From: Methylobacterium frigidaeris
GTDB lineage: Bacteria > Pseudomonadota > Alphaproteobacteria > Rhizobiales > Beijerinckiaceae
Assembly (NCBI RefSeq): GCF_022179185.1
Contig: NZ_BPQJ01000018.1
Span: 81,048-145,047, forward strand
Reading direction: 5' to 3'
DNA length: 64,000 nucleotides
Shown here: positions 32,715-41,736 of the stretch, in pieces
Numbering within the stretch: position 1 is the first letter of the stretch
Layout: every line of letters begins with the position of its first letter
Made by a program: the position numbers and the translations under genes
Notes under the pieces: generated by a model
Databases searched by the model: none
Seen by the model: only the letters and a program-made list of their open reading frames with translations
Told to the model about the DNA's origin: nothing

Positions 32715-34847
32715 ATGCCCGCGCTCCGCGCCTCGCGTCTCACCACCCTGGCCCTCGCCGCTCCGCTCCTCGCCGCCCAGCCCGGCGCCGCCGAGGACCT
32801 CACCCTGGACGCCATCGACGTCGCCGGCAGCCGCGGCCGCGATGCCAGCGCCCCCGGCCTCAACCTCGCGACGCCGTCGCGCTCAGGGTCCCGCCTCGGC
32901 CTCACCCCGTTCGAGACCCCGGCGAGCCTCGACATCATCAGCGGCGAGACCATCCGGGCCCGGGGCCAGAACACCGTCGAGGAGGCGGTGACCCAGAACG
33001 CCGTCGGCATCACCAGCATCGCCGCACCCGGCAACGGCAACCTCGCCTTCACGGCCCGGGGCTTCGCCGGCGCCGGCTCGGTGCAGCAGCTCTATGACGG
33101 CACGCGGCTCTATGTCGGGGCCGGCACCGTCACCTTCCCGTTCGATACCTGGTCGGCGGAGCGGATCGAGGTGCTGCGCGGCCCGGCCTCGGTGCTCTAC
33201 GGGGAGGGCGCGATCGGCGGCATCATCAACGTGGTGCCGAAGAAGCCGGTCTTCGTCCCGGTCGGCGAGGCGCGGGCGGCGATCGGCTCGGACGGCGTCG
33301 CGCGTCTCGCGCTCGACACCGGCGGGCCGGTCGGCGAGGACCTGGCCTACCGGTTCAACCTCAGCGGCAACCGGGCCGACGGCTGGGTCAAGCCGGACGG
33401 CGACTTTCGCAATCTCGCCCTCTCGGCGGCGGTAACGTGGCGGGCGGCGCCGGACCTGAGCGTCACCCTCTCGCACGACCTCGGCGCCAACGAGCCGGCC
33501 CGCTACTGGGGCTCGCCCCTCGTCGGCACCCGGGTGCCGGACCGGCTGCGCTTCACCAACTACAACATCCGGGATTCACAGATCGCCTGGTTCGACAACT
33601 GGACGCAGCTGCGCACCGAGTGGAACCCGAGCCCCGACATCACGGTGCGCAACACCGCCTATCGCCTCTCGACCGAGCGGCACTGGCGCGACGTCGAGCA
33701 ATACACCTACCAGCCGTCGACCGGCCTGATTCAGCGCAGCGACTACATCGAGATCTTCCACCACGAGGAGCAGATCGGCAACCGTCTCGACGCGACCTTC
33801 CGCGGCAGCCTGTTCGGCTTCAAGACCGCGACGGTGATCGGCTTCGACGTCAACCACATCGACTTCCGGCGCGACAGCAACGCACCGTTCGGGGGCGAGA
33901 GCGTCGTCGATCCGTTCACCTTTGCCCAGGGCCGCTTCATCAACCTCGCGGGCACCCGCACCGACATCGTCTCGCGCACGCGCCAGGCCTCGGTCTTCGC
34001 CGAGAACCGGCTGGAACTGACGCCGCAGCTCGCCCTGGTGACGGGCGTGCGCTACGACGTGCCCCGGGTCGCGGTGAGCCGGCCGCTCGCGGCGACCGCC
34101 TTCGAGAAGACCTTCGACTCGGTGAGCTACCGCGTCGCCGCGATCTACAACCCGACGCCCGACCTCGCCCTCTACGCGCAATACGCCACCGCCGCCGATC
34201 CCCTCGGCAGCCTGATCACCACCAGCGTGGCGCAGTCGCAGTTCCAGCTCGCCACCGGCGAGCAGGTCGAGGCCGGCGCCAAGGGCCTGTTCGACGGCGG
34301 GCGCGGCGAGTGGACCTTCGCGGCCTATCACATCCGCAAGGACAACCTCCTGACCCCGATCCCCGACCGGCCGACGGAGGTGGCCGCGGTCGGCAGCCAG
34401 TCCTCCCGCGGCGTCGAGGTCGCCGTCGCCTACCAGCTGTCGGAGGCGTGGCGCATCGAGGCCAACACCGCCCTGCTGCGGGCCCGCTACGACGCTTTCT
34501 CGCAAAACATCGATGGCGGCCTGGTGTCGTTCGCCGGCAAGGTCCCGGTCGACGTGCCCCAGCGCGTCACCAATGTCTGGCTCAGCTACGCCTTCGCGCC
34601 GGGCTGGGTGGCGCGGCTCGGCGTCAACGATGTCGGACCGGTCTTCAGCGACTTCGCCAACACGTTTCGCCGGCCGGCCTACACGCTGCTGAACGCCACC
34701 CTGGACTGGCAGGTGACGCCGACCTCGCGCCTGTCGCTGCGCGGCACCAACCTCACCGACCAGATCTACGCGATCTCGGGCAACAGCAATTCCTGGCTGC
34801 TCGGCCGGCCGCGCTCGGTCGAGCTCGCCTACCACGTCACGTTCTGA
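32715..34847 (+). CDS. TonB-dependent outer-membrane receptor (siderophore/metallophore type)
   Basis: A 710-residue outer-membrane importer. After a signal peptide (cleaved near GAAED, residue 27) comes the plug domain (about 55-185) with ETPASLDIISGETIRARGQ and the signature VLRGPASVLYGEGAIGGIINVVPKKP, then a 22-strand barrel ending in the outer-membrane consensus YHVTF. It is FhuE/FpvA-like, so a siderophore or other metal chelate is expected. The upstream leader carries a cobalamin riboswitch and a Zur-like palindrome, so cobalt-corrinoid or zinc-chelate transport are alternatives. The PepSY gene overlaps its stop by one base. Confidence 0.88.
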   Translation: MPALRASRLTTLALAAPLLAAQPGAAEDLTLDAIDVAGSRGRDASAPGLNLATPSRSGSRLGLTPFETPASLDIISGETIRARGQNTVEEAVTQNAVGITSIAAPGNGNLAFTARGFAGAGSVQQLYDGTRLYVGAGTVTFPFDTWSAERIEVLRGPASVLYGEGAIGGIINVVPKKPVFVPVGEARAAIGSDGVARLALDTGGPVGEDLAYRFNLSGNRADGWVKPDGDFRNLALSAAVTWRAAPDLSVTLSHDLGANEPARYWGSPLVGTRVPDRLRFTNYNIRDSQIAWFDNWTQLRTEWNPSPDITVRNTAYRLSTERHWRDVEQYTYQPSTGLIQRSDYIEIFHHEEQIGNRLDATFRGSLFGFKTATVIGFDVNHIDFRRDSNAPFGGESVVDPFTFAQGRFINLAGTRTDIVSRTRQASVFAENRLELTPQLALVTGVRYDVPRVAVSRPLAATAFEKTFDSVSYRVAAIYNPTPDLALYAQYATAADPLGSLITTSVAQSQFQLATGEQVEAGAKGLFDGGRGEWTFAAYHIRKDNLLTPIPDRPTEVAAVGSQSSRGVEVAVAYQLSEAWRIEANTALLRARYDAFSQNIDGGLVSFAGKVPVDVPQRVTNVWLSYAFAPGWVARLGVNDVGPVFSDFANTFRRPAYTLLNATLDWQVTPTSRLSLRGTNLTDQIYAISGNSNSWLLGRPRSVELAYHVTF

Positions 34848-36268
34848 TGACGCGGTGGGTCAAGCGCCTGAAACGGTGGCTGCATCTCGGCCATCGCTGG
34901 CTCGGCATCGCCACCGGGCTGCTCGTCGTCGCCTGGTTCGCCTCCGGGCTCGTGATGCTGGCCGTCGGCTTCCCCGCCCTCACCGAGGCGGAGCGGGTCG
35001 CAGCCTCAGGCACGCTCCGCCTCGAGGCCGTGCGGCTGACGCCGCAGCAGGCGCTCGAGCGGGCCGGTGCCGCGCGCTTTCCCGCCCGCCTCACCCTGGC
35101 GATGCGGGGAGCGGAGCCCGCCTACTGGATCACCCAGGCCGACGGGCGGCGCCAGGCGCTCTCGGCCACGACCGGCGATCCCGTCCCATCCCTCGCGGCG
35201 GCGAGCGCGGCGGCGCTCGCGGCGGCCCATCCCTCAGCCCGCGCCGTCACCGATCTCGGCCCCGTGACCCGCGACCAGTGGACCGTGACGGCGCGCTACG
35301 ACCCGCTGCGGCCGTTCCGGCGCGTGGCTCTGGGCGATGCGGCCGGGACCGAGCTGTACCTGTCGGTCGCGACGGGCGAGCTCGCCCTCGACACCACCCG
35401 GCGTGAGCGGGTGTGGAACTGGCCCGGCGCCGTGACCCACTGGATCTATCTCACGCCGCTGCGGGCGCGGGCGGGGCTGTGGCAGGACGTGGTCCTGTGG
35501 GTCTCAGGGTTCGCCCTGGCGGCCGCGGTGAGCGGCTACGTGCTCGGCTTCGTCCGGCTGATGCGCGGCCGGCTCACGCCCTATCGCGGCTTTGCCGCCT
35601 GGCATCACCTCGCAGGGGTGGCGGGCGGCCTCGTCGTGGTCACCTTCGTGCTCAGCGGCTGGCTGTCGATGAACCCGCGCGGCTGGTTCGGGCCGCGCGC
35701 GCCCGACGCCGCCATGCGGGCGGCCTATGCGGGGCAGGCGGCGCCGGTCTTTCCCGCCCGTCTCGACGACCTCGCGCGCGCGCCGGCCGGCAGCGTCGCG
35801 CTCGACTTCGCGTGGATCGGCGGCCGGCCCCTCGTCGTCGCCACCGGGCCCGGCCCCGCGGCCCCGTGCTGCGGCACCACCCTGACGCCCGGGGCCATCG
35901 TGGCGGCGGCCGGAGCGATGCTGCCGGGAGCGACGCTCCGCGCGGCGACCCGCCTCGACGCGCCGGATGCCTACTGGTACGACCGCCACGGCACCCCGCC
36001 CCTGCCGGTCTTGCGGCTCGCCTTCGACGATCCGGCCGCGACCTGGTTCCACCTCGATCCCGCGACCGGGGCGATCCTGGGACGGACCGACCGCAGCGGA
36101 CGGGCGAATCGCTGGCTGTTCGACGCCCTCCACACCCTCGATGCCGGTCCCCTGGCGCAGAACCCGGCGGCGCGGCTGACGGCGGTCGTCGCCGCCAGCG
36201 CCCTCGGCCTGGTGATTTCGGTCAGCGGCGTGGTCCTCGGCTGGCGACGCCTGCGCCGCCGCGCCTGA
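34847..36268 (+). CDS. PepSY-associated membrane protein (siderophore-reductase type)
   Basis: A 473-residue inner-membrane protein with an N-terminal helix (HRWLGIATGLLVVAWFASGLVMLA), a periplasmic PepSY-type region with RLTPQQALERAGAARFPAR, central helices (WHHLAGVAGGLVVVTFVLSGWLSMNPRGWF) and a C-terminal helix. Histidines in the helices and the Met-Asn-Pro-Arg motif are typical of PepSY proteins paired with TonB receptors, which likely reduce or release the metal from chelates. The start overlaps the receptor stop (TGATG), indicating a coupled operon. Confidence 0.88.
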   Translation: MTRWVKRLKRWLHLGHRWLGIATGLLVVAWFASGLVMLAVGFPALTEAERVAASGTLRLEAVRLTPQQALERAGAARFPARLTLAMRGAEPAYWITQADGRRQALSATTGDPVPSLAAASAAALAAAHPSARAVTDLGPVTRDQWTVTARYDPLRPFRRVALGDAAGTELYLSVATGELALDTTRRERVWNWPGAVTHWIYLTPLRARAGLWQDVVLWVSGFALAAAVSGYVLGFVRLMRGRLTPYRGFAAWHHLAGVAGGLVVVTFVLSGWLSMNPRGWFGPRAPDAAMRAAYAGQAAPVFPARLDDLARAPAGSVALDFAWIGGRPLVVATGPGPAAPCCGTTLTPGAIVAAAGAMLPGATLRAATRLDAPDAYWYDRHGTPPLPVLRLAFDDPAATWFHLDPATGAILGRTDRSGRANRWLFDALHTLDAGPLAQNPAARLTAVVAASALGLVISVSGVVLGWRRLRRRA

Positions 36269-36917
36269 ACCGGACAGCACGTTCCGCCCGCGCGCTTCGC
36301 GGCGAGCGCAAGAAACGCCCGCCCGGCAGGATTCCAGCTGCAACGAAACCGCAACTCGGCCGGATCAGCTCGATCCGTTACCAGCACGCGGGTCGCCTTC
36401 CACTGCCGGGTCGGCCCCAAGTTTCTCGAATACGCTGCTTCATCTCGCCACATCGGCGGGGAAGACGCAGCCAGGACGCCGGATGCCGAGGCTGCGGATG
36501 AGTCGGCTGCCCGAGCAGACACATTGATCGAATCGAGCACGGTCGACTACGTTAACGGCAGGAAAGGTAGTTGTGGCGCGCCGGAGACGCCCAGGATTGA
36601 CATACATTGCCGATGACGGCACTGGAGGCGGCGCTACCTTCGGTTGTGCCTGCGTGCGTCGACTTGCAGCAGCGTCAATCTCCGGGCGACTCGTCCTGCG
36701 GCAGGCCGCGGGCAGGCTCTCGCAGCGCGGCCTCAACCAGGCTATACAAGCAAGAAACAACCTGATCAGCCAAGCAACACGCCAGTCGAGGCGCTGATTC
36801 TCCAAGCTGTGCCGTCATGTCCGCACGCCAAAATATCGGAATGGGGCGGCGAGATTCAGATACCGATAACTTTCGCGTCTCATACTGCTCGAGACCGAAG
36901 CCGCTGGACGAGCCGGG
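36269..36917. other. 649-base gap with no supported gene
   Basis: Only short Arg-rich frames occur, including a 74-codon plus-strand frame at 36573-36797 with no recognisable domain. A TTGACA hexamer lies at about 36597 and a TATACA at about 36742, but they are not paired at promoter spacing. The right end should hold the promoter of the GGDEF-EAL gene. Confidence 0.45.
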
Positions 36918-39206
36918 ATGGCCCTGCACCTCAAGCAATTTCCCAGATTCCTGGCGGAGCGCCGCGGGCCGGTGATCCTCGGCCTGATCGTGGTGATGCT
37001 CCTGTGGGTCGGCGTCGCGGCCAAGCACGAGAACGACGTCAGGGACGCGCTGCAGGATTCCGAGCGCACGACCCACAATTTCGCGATGGTGTTCGAGGAG
37101 AACGTCCTGCGCTCGATCGGCGAGATCGACAAGTCCCTGCTCTACATGCGCCGCAGCATCGAGAATCGCAGCGGCAAGGAGGATTACGGCACGATCGTCA
37201 ACACGACCGATCTTCTGAGCGAGATCATCGTGCAGGTGGCGATCATCGGACCGGACGGGGTGATGCGCGCGACCAATGCCGGCCCGCAGCCGCCGCCGGC
37301 GACCGACCTCAGCGACCGCGACCATTTCCGCATCCACGTCGAGAGCCCCGACGACGTCCTCTACATCAGCCGCCCGGTGATCGGGCGGGCGAGCGGCCGG
37401 GTCTCGGTGCAGTTCAGCCGCCGATTCCGCGGGCCGGACGGGCGCTTCGGCGGCGTGGTGGTGGCCTCGCTCAACCCGAGCCACCTGACCAAGTTCTACG
37501 ACAAGATCGACCTCGGCACCCCGGCCGCGATCTCGCTCATCGGCAGCGACGGGGTGGTGCGCTCCAGCGGCGGCGTCGGCGGTGGCTTCGGAGTCGGCGC
37601 CGACCTCGGCCGGACCGAGACCTACCAGAAGATCCGCTCCGGCCGGTCCGGCACCTTCACCCTGGAGATGCCGGATGGGGCCGAGAGCCGGCTGGTGACG
37701 ATCCGCAAGGTGCGCGAGCATCCCCTGTGGGTGAGCGTCAGCTTGCCGGAGGCCGAGATCTACAAGGACGCCCGGGCCACCCTGAGGATCGACGCCCTGA
37801 TGGCGGCCCTGCTGACGCTCCTCGTCGGGATCGCGGTGGAGAAGCTCCTGCGCATCGAGGCCAAGCGCTCCGAGGCCGAGGCCCGGGTCGTGCGCCTGGC
37901 GTCCCTCGACCCCCTGACGGACCTGCCGAACCGCCGCGTGTTTCGCGCCTCGCTCGAGGCGCAGGCCGAGGCCGCGCGGACGGCACCGGACGCCGCCTAC
38001 GCGGTGATGTTCCTCGACCTCGACCGCTTCAAGATCGTCAACGACACCCTCGGCCACAAGGTCGGCGACCACCTGCTGCAGGCGGTGGGCGACCGGCTCG
38101 CCGCCACGCTGGTGTCCGGCCAGGTGCTGGCACGCCTCGGCGGCGACGAGTTCGCGCTGCTGGTGCCCCGCGCCGGCGACAGGGCGGCCCTGGAGGCGAT
38201 GGCGCAGCGCATCGCCGAGGCGGTCCTGCCGCCGTTCGAGATCGGCAGCCACCAGATCCGCTCGAGCGTCAGCATCGGCATCGCGGTCGGCCCCGAGGAC
38301 GGCGAGAGCGCCGACGACATCCTGATCGCCGCCGATCTCGCGCTCTACGCCGTGAAGGCGGGCAAGCGCGGCACCTTCCGGTTCTACGAGCGGCAGATGA
38401 GCGAGGGGCTGGAGGAGCGGCGCCAGCTCGAGAGCGACCTGCGCCGGGCGATCGAGCGCGGGGAGCTGGAGCTGCACTACCAACCCTCGGTCGTCCTCAA
38501 GACCGGTGAGATCGCCGGGTTCGAGGCGCTGGCGCGCTGGCGCCACCCGGTGCGGGGCAGCGTGCCGCCCTCGCTGTTCATCTCGATCGCCGAGGAATGC
38601 GGCCTGATCCACGCCATCGGCGAGTGGTCGCTGACCGAGGCCTGCCGGCAGGCCGCGACCTGGCCCGAGCGGCTGAAGATCGCCGTGAACCTGTCGCCGG
38701 TGCAGTTCTCCGGCCCCGACCTCGTCGGGATGGTGCGCGGGGTGCTGGAGCGGACCGGCCTGCCGGCCCACCGCCTCGAGCTCGAGATCACCGAGCAGAT
38801 GCTGCTCGACAGCGGCGAGGCGACGCTCGCGATCCTGCGCGACCTCAAGGCGCTCGGCCTGCACGTGGCGATGGACGATTTCGGCACCGGCTACTCCTCG
38901 CTCAACTACCTGAGGAGCTTCCCGTTCGACCGCATCAAGGTCGACCGCAGCTTCGTCACCGGACTCGGCACCGGGGCACAGAACGCCGCGATCGTCCGCG
39001 CGGTCATCGACATCGCCCGGGTGCTCGGCATGCGCACCACCGCGGAAGGCATCGAGACGGCCGACCAGCAGCGCGTCCTGGCGCTCTTGGGTTGCGACGA
39101 GGTCCAGGGCTACCTGTTCAGCCGCCCGGTACCGGCCGAGGAGGCCCGGGCGCTCGTCGCCCGCTGGTGCGCCGAGAACCAGCGGGCCAGGACGCTGGCG
39201 GCGTGA
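36918..39206 (+). CDS. Membrane-bound diguanylate cyclase/phosphodiesterase (sensor-GGDEF-EAL)
   Basis: A 762-residue c-di-GMP enzyme. Two membrane helices (about 19-36 and 290-306) flank a periplasmic double-Cache-like sensor. The GGDEF domain (about 325-490) has an intact active site RLGGDEF near residue 408, and the EAL domain (about 505-755) keeps GFEALARW (near 535), EITEQML, the DDFGTGYSS loop (near 652) and EGIET. Both activities may therefore exist, with the sensor choosing the balance. It is monocistronic. Typical outputs are motility-to-biofilm decisions, relevant here given the flagellar genes at the right end. Confidence 0.93.
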   Translation: MALHLKQFPRFLAERRGPVILGLIVVMLLWVGVAAKHENDVRDALQDSERTTHNFAMVFEENVLRSIGEIDKSLLYMRRSIENRSGKEDYGTIVNTTDLLSEIIVQVAIIGPDGVMRATNAGPQPPPATDLSDRDHFRIHVESPDDVLYISRPVIGRASGRVSVQFSRRFRGPDGRFGGVVVASLNPSHLTKFYDKIDLGTPAAISLIGSDGVVRSSGGVGGGFGVGADLGRTETYQKIRSGRSGTFTLEMPDGAESRLVTIRKVREHPLWVSVSLPEAEIYKDARATLRIDALMAALLTLLVGIAVEKLLRIEAKRSEAEARVVRLASLDPLTDLPNRRVFRASLEAQAEAARTAPDAAYAVMFLDLDRFKIVNDTLGHKVGDHLLQAVGDRLAATLVSGQVLARLGGDEFALLVPRAGDRAALEAMAQRIAEAVLPPFEIGSHQIRSSVSIGIAVGPEDGESADDILIAADLALYAVKAGKRGTFRFYERQMSEGLEERRQLESDLRRAIERGELELHYQPSVVLKTGEIAGFEALARWRHPVRGSVPPSLFISIAEECGLIHAIGEWSLTEACRQAATWPERLKIAVNLSPVQFSGPDLVGMVRGVLERTGLPAHRLELEITEQMLLDSGEATLAILRDLKALGLHVAMDDFGTGYSSLNYLRSFPFDRIKVDRSFVTGLGTGAQNAAIVRAVIDIARVLGMRTTAEGIETADQQRVLALLGCDEVQGYLFSRPVPAEEARALVARWCAENQRARTLAA

Positions 39207-39255
39207 CCGATCTACCCGCCCTTCCGCGGGCCGTCGTCAAGAGTTTGGACCCGCA

Positions 39256-39276
39256 TCACCGGATTCATCCCGGTGA
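39256..39276. terminator. Hairpin between convergent genes
   Basis: Arms TCACCGG / CCGGTGA with loop ATTCATC, located 50 bases after the GGDEF-EAL stop and 67 bases from the end of the convergent transporter gene. No U-tract. Confidence 0.35.
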
Positions 39277-39342
39277 ACTTCGATCGCGGGTCGCGGGCTC
39301 CTGGACGAGCGGGTTGTGGACGAACGGGTCAAGCGTCAGCCG

Positions 39343-40353
39343 CTATCGCGTCGCCGGCTTCTGCCGGAGTGACGCCACCCATTTCCGCACGCCCTGCCCT
39401 GCCGCCCGACCCGGACTCCGCAGGGGCGAGGTGCCGCGCCGGCGCATCCAGGTCTCGTGCCAGAGGAGCAGGGCGCCGGCCGCCACCACGATCGTGCCGC
39501 CGACGACGAGGTGCGGGGTCGGGACTTCGCCGAAGGCGAGGTAGCCGAGGCCCATGCCCCAGACCAGCATCAGGTAGTAGAACGGCGACACCGCGGTGGC
39601 CGGCGCCGAGGCGAGCGCCCTGGTCCAGAGATATTGCGCGCCGACATTCGAGGCGCCGAGCAACCCGAACAGGGCGGCGTCGGGCCAGCTCGGCCAGCGG
39701 AAGCCGAAGACCAGCAGCACCGAATGCGCTGCCGCCATCACGGCCATCTGCCAGATCAGCAGCGTGCCGGCCTTCTCGGTCTTGGCCATGCCTCGCACCG
39801 CCACCGTGACGGTGCCGTACATCACGGCGTTGCCCAGCGCGAACAACGCGCCGACCTGGAGCGAATCGGCGCCCGGGTTGGTCACCACCAGCACGCCCAG
39901 GAAGCCGACCACCAGCACGCCCCAGCGCACCGGGTCCGACGCCTCCTTGTGCCAGAGGATCGCCACAACGGCGGCGAAGAGCGGCGCCGAGAAGCCGATC
40001 GCCGTGACCCCGGCGAGCGGCATCAGCCCCAGAGCCAGCACCGTCAGCGTCTGGGAGATCGCCTGCGACAGCCCGCGGGCGACGTGGGCGCCGGGCTTGC
40101 CCGTGCGGAACACCCCGAGGCCCGTCGCCGGCAGCATGAAGGCGCAGACCAACCCGAAGGCGATCGAGGAGCGCAGGAACATCACCTCGCCGACCGGATA
40201 ATGGGCGACGAGGTGCTTCGAGAAGGCGTTCGACAGGGTCAGCAGCACCGTCGCGCCGATCATCAGCGCGATGCCGAGGGGAATGTTGTCGGCGGGGCGG
40301 ACGGCCTCCGCCGGCAGCCGATCGGTGGCCGGGGCGCGGGCGGCGCTCTGCAT
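39343..40353 (-). CDS. DMT family transporter (EamA domains)
   Basis: A 336-residue inner-membrane protein with ten helices formed by two EamA repeats: LGIALMIGATVLLTLSNAFSKHLV opens the first and ALFALGNAVMYGTVTVAVRGMAK the second. Near the end are APATAVSPFYYLMLVWGMGLGYLAFGE and a basic tail. The ATG at 40353 has a good ribosome site (CGGAGA) upstream; the longer frame to 40560 is not homologous. Substrate unknown; relatives export amino acids or metabolites. Confidence 0.87.
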   Translation of the reverse strand: MQSAARAPATDRLPAEAVRPADNIPLGIALMIGATVLLTLSNAFSKHLVAHYPVGEVMFLRSSIAFGLVCAFMLPATGLGVFRTGKPGAHVARGLSQAISQTLTVLALGLMPLAGVTAIGFSAPLFAAVVAILWHKEASDPVRWGVLVVGFLGVLVVTNPGADSLQVGALFALGNAVMYGTVTVAVRGMAKTEKAGTLLIWQMAVMAAAHSVLLVFGFRWPSWPDAALFGLLGASNVGAQYLWTRALASAPATAVSPFYYLMLVWGMGLGYLAFGEVPTPHLVVGGTIVVAAGALLLWHETWMRRRGTSPLRSPGRAAGQGVRKWVASLRQKPATR

Positions 40354-40430
40354 GGGGATCTCCGACGCTAGAGAGTTTTCCGACGACGTGGGTACCGGTT
40401 CGTCGCAGAAAATGCGGCGAAGCCAACGAC

Positions 40431-40472
40431 CTGGAGGAGCCCCCGATCGCAGCGTGACCGGGGCTCCTCCAG
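40431..40472 (-). terminator. Strong hairpin downstream of the unknown gene at 40574
   Basis: Perfect 13-bp arms CTGGAGGAGCCCC (40431-40443) and GGGGCTCCTCCAG (40460-40472) with a 16-base loop. It separates the minus-strand gene at 40574-41425 from the transporter gene. No long U-tract. Confidence 0.5.
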
Positions 40473-40573
40473 AGCGTCGTCCGACGCGGCGGGCACCCGC
40501 CCGTTGCGGACGACGCGGCACAATCAAGAACCTGAAGCGGCACCCGGTCGGAGGCGCCACCCTCGCGTGCGGG

Positions 40574-41425
40574 TCAGGCGGCCGGCTGCCCGGCCGGTGG
40601 GGCGTCGGACGAGGCGTCCGATTGCGCGCTCATGAACCAGGGCTTCACCCCGACGCCGCGGCGCAGGGAGTACATGTAGAAGATCGGCATGGTGGCCGGG
40701 AACAGGTCGCGGAACTCGCTGCCGTTGAAAGTGACGAACACCGCCTCCGGGAAGGCCGCCGCCACGGCACGCTTCTCGACCATGTTCATGCGGTGGTAGT
40801 CGAGGGCGCCCTGCTCGGTGGAGCCCTCGCCGCGGTACCACTTGGCCGCGCAGGCGATCAGGCTGGCCAGGATCTCGCCGGAGGGCTCCTCCTCGGGCGT
40901 GTCCGCCCCGATCTCGCGGGCGAAGGCGACGATGTCGCTGAGCCGGGTGCTGGCGAAGCCGCGGGCCTGCGCTGCGGCATCGATGGCGCCGAAATAGGCA
41001 TCCGCCGCCGCGGCCGGATGCCCGTTCAGCGAGGCGTGGGTGTCGGTGAAGATCAGCCGGAAGATCGCTCCCGGCGCGTAGGCCTGGCGCACCCGCTCGG
41101 CGAGCTGGCCGAGATAGTCGAGGCAGGCGAGGTCCGGCGCGGCGATCTCGGCACGCGGGCCCTTGCCCCAGTACAGCACGAACTCGAGCGGACGCCCGGC
41201 ACGGATCGCCGCCTCGACCACAGGCACCAGCCGCTCGGGATTGCCGGGCTGCTCGCGCTTGAACGCCCAGGTGTTGAACGCCTTGACAATCAACTCAGGA
41301 TTGATTTTGCCGGACGGTTTTTCCCCCTTGCGGATTGTCTTTCGTGTCGATGCCAAGTCGCCCGGACGCGTCGTGGCCGCGACAAGATCCGCTCCGCTGG
41401 GAGAGGCCGATTGCATATCATTCAT
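40574..41425 (-). CDS. Uncharacterised protein; possible distant isocyanide synthase (PvcA/DIT1) relative
   Basis: A soluble product of 283 residues from the ATG at 41425 (preceded by GAGACGGGG); a GTG at 41488 would add 21 residues. Blocks look enzyme-like: INPELIVKAFNTWAFKREQ, LEFVLYWGKGPRAEIAAPD, LACLDYLGQLAERVRQAYAPGA, FRLIFTDTHASLNGH and LDYHRMNMVEKRAVA. The order Lys-x-Pro, Pro-Asp, Leu-rich helix, Tyr-x-Pro-Gly-Ala, then a Thr-Asp strand recalls the PvcA/DIT1 isocyanide synthase superfamily, but I cannot confirm this by eye. No PvcB-like oxygenase is adjacent. Two CtrA-like boxes lie upstream. Confidence 0.6.
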   Translation of the reverse strand: MNDMQSASPSGADLVAATTRPGDLASTRKTIRKGEKPSGKINPELIVKAFNTWAFKREQPGNPERLVPVVEAAIRAGRPLEFVLYWGKGPRAEIAAPDLACLDYLGQLAERVRQAYAPGAIFRLIFTDTHASLNGHPAAAADAYFGAIDAAAQARGFASTRLSDIVAFAREIGADTPEEEPSGEILASLIACAAKWYRGEGSTEQGALDYHRMNMVEKRAVAAAFPEAVFVTFNGSEFRDLFPATMPIFYMYSLRRGVGVKPWFMSAQSDASSDAPPAGQPAA

Positions 41426-41520
41426 CCCCGTCTCGCGCAGCAACGTAAAGCTGGAAGTAGACTTTTCTAGCGCCAGCATGACGGCCACCTGTTCATCGTC
41501 TCGCGATGGGCGATAAGTGG

Positions 41521-41566
41521 GTTAACGACTTGCTAAAGTCAATCGAATTGCTAACAAATAGTTAAC
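41521..41566 (-). promoter_or_regulatory. Two CtrA-like boxes upstream of the unknown gene
   Basis: TTAGCAAGTCGTTAAC (minus strand, 41521-41536) and CTAACAAATAGTTAAC (plus strand, 41551-41566) each match the CtrA consensus TTAA-N7-TTAAC in eight of nine positions. They sit in an AT-rich island 96-141 bases upstream of the start at 41425. Confidence 0.5.
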
Positions 41567-41736
41567 GGCCCCGTCCGGCGAAATTTTGCCGGCTCACGGG
41601 CTCGGCGGCTCGGGGCAAAGCAGCGCCGGGAGGCCTGCGGGCTTCCGACGCCGTTGCCGCGTTGGACGCGATCTTGCCTTAAGGTAGCCGCGGGCCCCGT
41701 CCGGGGGGCGCATGCGGGAGGCTCGCGAGACGGCTC

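Noticed and set aside
36573..36797. 74-codon plus-strand gene
   Set aside because: Arg-rich, no ribosome site, no conserved-looking blocks.
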